A DNA stretch of 7,798 nucleotides from Comamonas sp. lk. Lineage in GTDB: Bacteria; Pseudomonadota; Gammaproteobacteria; Burkholderiales; Burkholderiaceae_C. The notes beneath the pieces were generated by a model, which was not told where the DNA came from, searched no databases, and worked only from the letters and a program-made list of their open reading frames with translations. The DNA lies in the NCBI GenBank assembly GCA_945901215.1, contig CAMDKE010000121.1, forward strand, positions 1 through 7,798, read 5' to 3'. The position numbers and the translations under genes were made by a program. Below are positions 6,250-7,798 of this stretch, piece by piece (positions within the stretch are counted from its first letter, which is position 1; each line of letters begins with the position of its first letter).

Positions 6250-7386
6250 ATGAACCGTGACCAGGCAACCCAACTGATCTCTGATTTGCTCAAGCTCATG
6301 ATCAGCCGTGGCGGCAGCGACTTGTTCATTAGCGCCGACTTTCCCCCCGCGATCAAAATTGATGGCGTTCTCGTCAAAGTATCGCCCCAGTCCCTGTTGC
6401 CCGAACACACTGCGCTGCTGGTGCGCTGCCTGATGAGTGACCGCCAGACGGCGGACTTCGAGCAGACCAAGGAGAGCAATTTCGCCATTTCCCCCAGCGG
6501 TCTGGGGCGCTTTCGGGTCAACGCCTTTGTGCAGTTGGGCAAGGTGGGCATGGTGCTGCGCATTATTCCTACCACCCCGCCCACCATCGATGCCTTGGGC
6601 CTGCCTGGGGTGCTCAAGAACGTGGCCATGGCAAACCGTGGCCTATGCGTCATGGTGGGTGCTAGCGGATCGGGTAAGTCGAGCGCGCTGGCGGCCATGG
6701 TGGATTGGCGCAACGAAAACTCCCACGGGCACATCATCACGGTCGAAGATCCCGTGGAGTTTGTGCACACGCACAAAAATTGCCTGGTGACGCAGCGTGA
6801 AGTTGGGCTGGATACCGAGAGCTGGGATATCGCACTCAAGAACACCTTGCGCCAGGCGCCAGACGTGATCGTGATGGGCGAACTGCGGGACCGGGAAACC
6901 ATGGAACTGGCTATCGCATTCTCCGAAACCGGCCATTTGTGCATTGCAACCCTGCACGCCAACAGTGCCAACCAGGCCCTGGACCGCATGATCAACTTCC
7001 TGCCCGACGAGCGACGCCCCCAATTGTTGATGGACTTGTCGCTGAATTTGCGGGCCGTCGTGTCCCAGCGACTGGTTCCCATGGTGGGGGGTAAAGGTCG
7101 GGTATCGGCAGTCGAGGTGTTGCTTAATTCGTCGACGATTGCCAGCTTGATTCAGGAAGGTGAAATTTTGGAAGTCAAAGAGATCATGAAAAAGAGCCGG
7201 GAAACTGGCATGCAAACCTTTGACCAAGCACTTTTTGACTTATACGAGGCCGGCACAATCGGCTACGAAGATGCGCTGCGCAACGCCGATTCGGTCAACG
7301 ATTTGCGCCTGCAAATCAAACTGCAGGGCAAGGCCACCCGAGACAATGACCTGTCCGCCGGGACCGAGCACCTGTTTATCGTTTAA
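6250..7386 (+). CDS. pilU: PilU, PilT-dependent retraction ATPase paralogue
   Basis: The product is 378 residues, typical for PilU. It is a secretion-superfamily hexameric ATPase that assists PilT in forceful pilus retraction and in most species cannot retract pili alone. Motifs: GSDLFIS (22-28) in the N-terminal domain, Walker A GASGSGKSS (137-145, Lys143), the Asp box VEDPVEF (165-171), Walker B VMGELRD with Glu211, and the His box with His229 and His236. The PilT AIRNLIRE motif is replaced by STIASLIQEGEI, the usual difference between the two paralogues, and the C-terminal tail is longer. The residue after the Walker A serine is serine rather than the threonine common in PilT (GKSS against GKST). 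The start has a strong AGGAG nine bases upstream. It sits 44 bp after pilT, same strand, and 46 bp before the next gene. Confidence 0.96.
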   Translation: MNRDQATQLISDLLKLMISRGGSDLFISADFPPAIKIDGVLVKVSPQSLLPEHTALLVRCLMSDRQTADFEQTKESNFAISPSGLGRFRVNAFVQLGKVGMVLRIIPTTPPTIDALGLPGVLKNVAMANRGLCVMVGASGSGKSSALAAMVDWRNENSHGHIITVEDPVEFVHTHKNCLVTQREVGLDTESWDIALKNTLRQAPDVIVMGELRDRETMELAIAFSETGHLCIATLHANSANQALDRMINFLPDERRPQLLMDLSLNLRAVVSQRLVPMVGGKGRVSAVEVLLNSSTIASLIQEGEILEVKEIMKKSRETGMQTFDQALFDLYEAGTIGYEDALRNADSVNDLRLQIKLQGKATRDNDLSAGTEHLFIV

Positions 7387-7432
7387 TCAGTGGCTGCAAA
7401 ATCCCAGTAGCCAACCGATTCAGGAGCATCCC

Positions 7433-7798
7433 ATGAGCCCAACACCCTCCATTAACCCCCGCCCGTACGACCCCGTTGCACCAAAATCTGTGGCCTTTTT
7501 AGGCTTGGGGGTGATGGGCTACCCCATGGCGGGGCACCTTGCCTTGGCGGGGCACCAAGTTACGGTTTTCAACCGTACGCCGGCCAAAGCGCAGGCGTGG
7601 GTTGCGGAATTCGGAGGCACTGCCGGCGCCGAGGCTGCCCATGGCATCGCCGCCTCGGCGCGCTTGGCGGCGCGTAACGCCGACATCGTGTTTTGTTGCG
7701 TGGGCAACGACGATGACTTGCGCAGCGTCACCTTGGGCGCGGATGGCGCTTTTGCCGGCATGGAGCCCGGCGCAGTGTTTGTGGACCACACCACAGCC
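7433..7798 (+). CDS. 3-hydroxyisobutyrate dehydrogenase-like beta-hydroxyacid dehydrogenase, N-terminal part
   Basis: Only the first 122 codons are present; the right edge cuts the gene, which should be about 300 codons. The visible part is the Rossmann NAD(P)-binding domain of the 6-phosphogluconate / 3-hydroxyisobutyrate dehydrogenase family: VAFLGLGVMGYPMAGHL with GLGVMG at 24-29, then strand 2 ending VFNRT (45-49). An arginine after the second strand, rather than aspartate, suggests NADPH preference, a family-based inference. The substrate-loop motif DHTTA is at 118-122, the last bases of the window. An 18-residue proline-rich stretch precedes the fold and is longer than usual, but AGGAG (7422-7426) supports ATG 7433. 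The catalytic lysine and C-terminal helical domain are not visible. It is probably cotranscribed with pilT-pilU by position; substrate unknown. Confidence 0.9.
   Translation, partial: MSPTPSINPRPYDPVAPKSVAFLGLGVMGYPMAGHLALAGHQVTVFNRTPAKAQAWVAEFGGTAGAEAAHGIAASARLAARNADIVFCCVGNDDDLRSVTLGADGAFAGMEPGAVFVDHTTA

Noticed and set aside
5513..7227. Several minus-strand frames of 190-280 codons under pilT and pilU
   Set aside because: They mirror the two ATPase genes, which have every catalytic motif in the right spacing on the plus strand.
5162..7386. pilT/pilU as a recent tandem duplication or one copy as a pseudogene
   Set aside because: The two proteins differ in motifs (AVRNLIRE present only in the first), length and C-terminus as expected for the ancient PilT and PilU paralogues, and both frames are intact.

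Overview
The window looks like chromosomal DNA of a GC-rich betaproteobacterium, most likely Burkholderiales, family Comamonadaceae. This is inferred from codon use, the close match of the PilT and PilU proteins to that group as I remember it, and the yggS / pilT / pilU / 3-hydroxyisobutyrate-dehydrogenase-like gene order. No rRNA, tRNA, CRISPR array, insertion sequence or transposase was seen.

Layout. (1) Bases 1-1002, minus strand: the N-terminal third of an SNF2-type helicase that runs off the left edge. (2) Bases 1003-1283: a 281-bp divergent intergenic region, AT-rich on the helicase side, with a 10+10 bp inverted repeat. (3) Bases 1284-3540, plus strand: three genes joined by two ATGA stop/start overlaps, encoding an EamA/DMT permease, a small ABM-like (dimeric alpha/beta barrel) protein and a PhzF-family isomerase/epimerase. 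A perfect 7-bp hairpin covers the stop codon of the last one. (4) Bases 3604-4332, plus: a class II aldolase/adducin-family protein, probably co-directional with the cluster. (5) Bases 4349-5074, minus: the YggS/PLPBP pyridoxal-phosphate homeostasis protein, convergent with the aldolase gene. (6) Bases 5162-7386, plus: pilT and pilU, the paired type IV pilus retraction ATPases, divergent from yggS. (7) Bases 7433-7798, plus: the N-terminal part of a beta-hydroxyacid dehydrogenase of the 3-hydroxyisobutyrate dehydrogenase type, cut by the right edge.

How the genes work together. PilT and PilU act at the inner-membrane base of the type IV pilus to power pilus disassembly (twitching, DNA uptake). 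The link between yggS and pilT/pilU is positional. The permease / ABM / PhzF genes are tightly coupled and probably act on one small metabolite, with the permease exporting it and two soluble enzymes modifying it. The substrate cannot be read from sequence. The helicase may be the edge of an accessory or defence locus lying to the left, but nothing in the window proves that.

I did not find a clearly undescribed system. The best leads are the coupled three-gene cluster with its upstream inverted repeat, and the left-edge SNF2 helicase, which lacks a conventional start codon.
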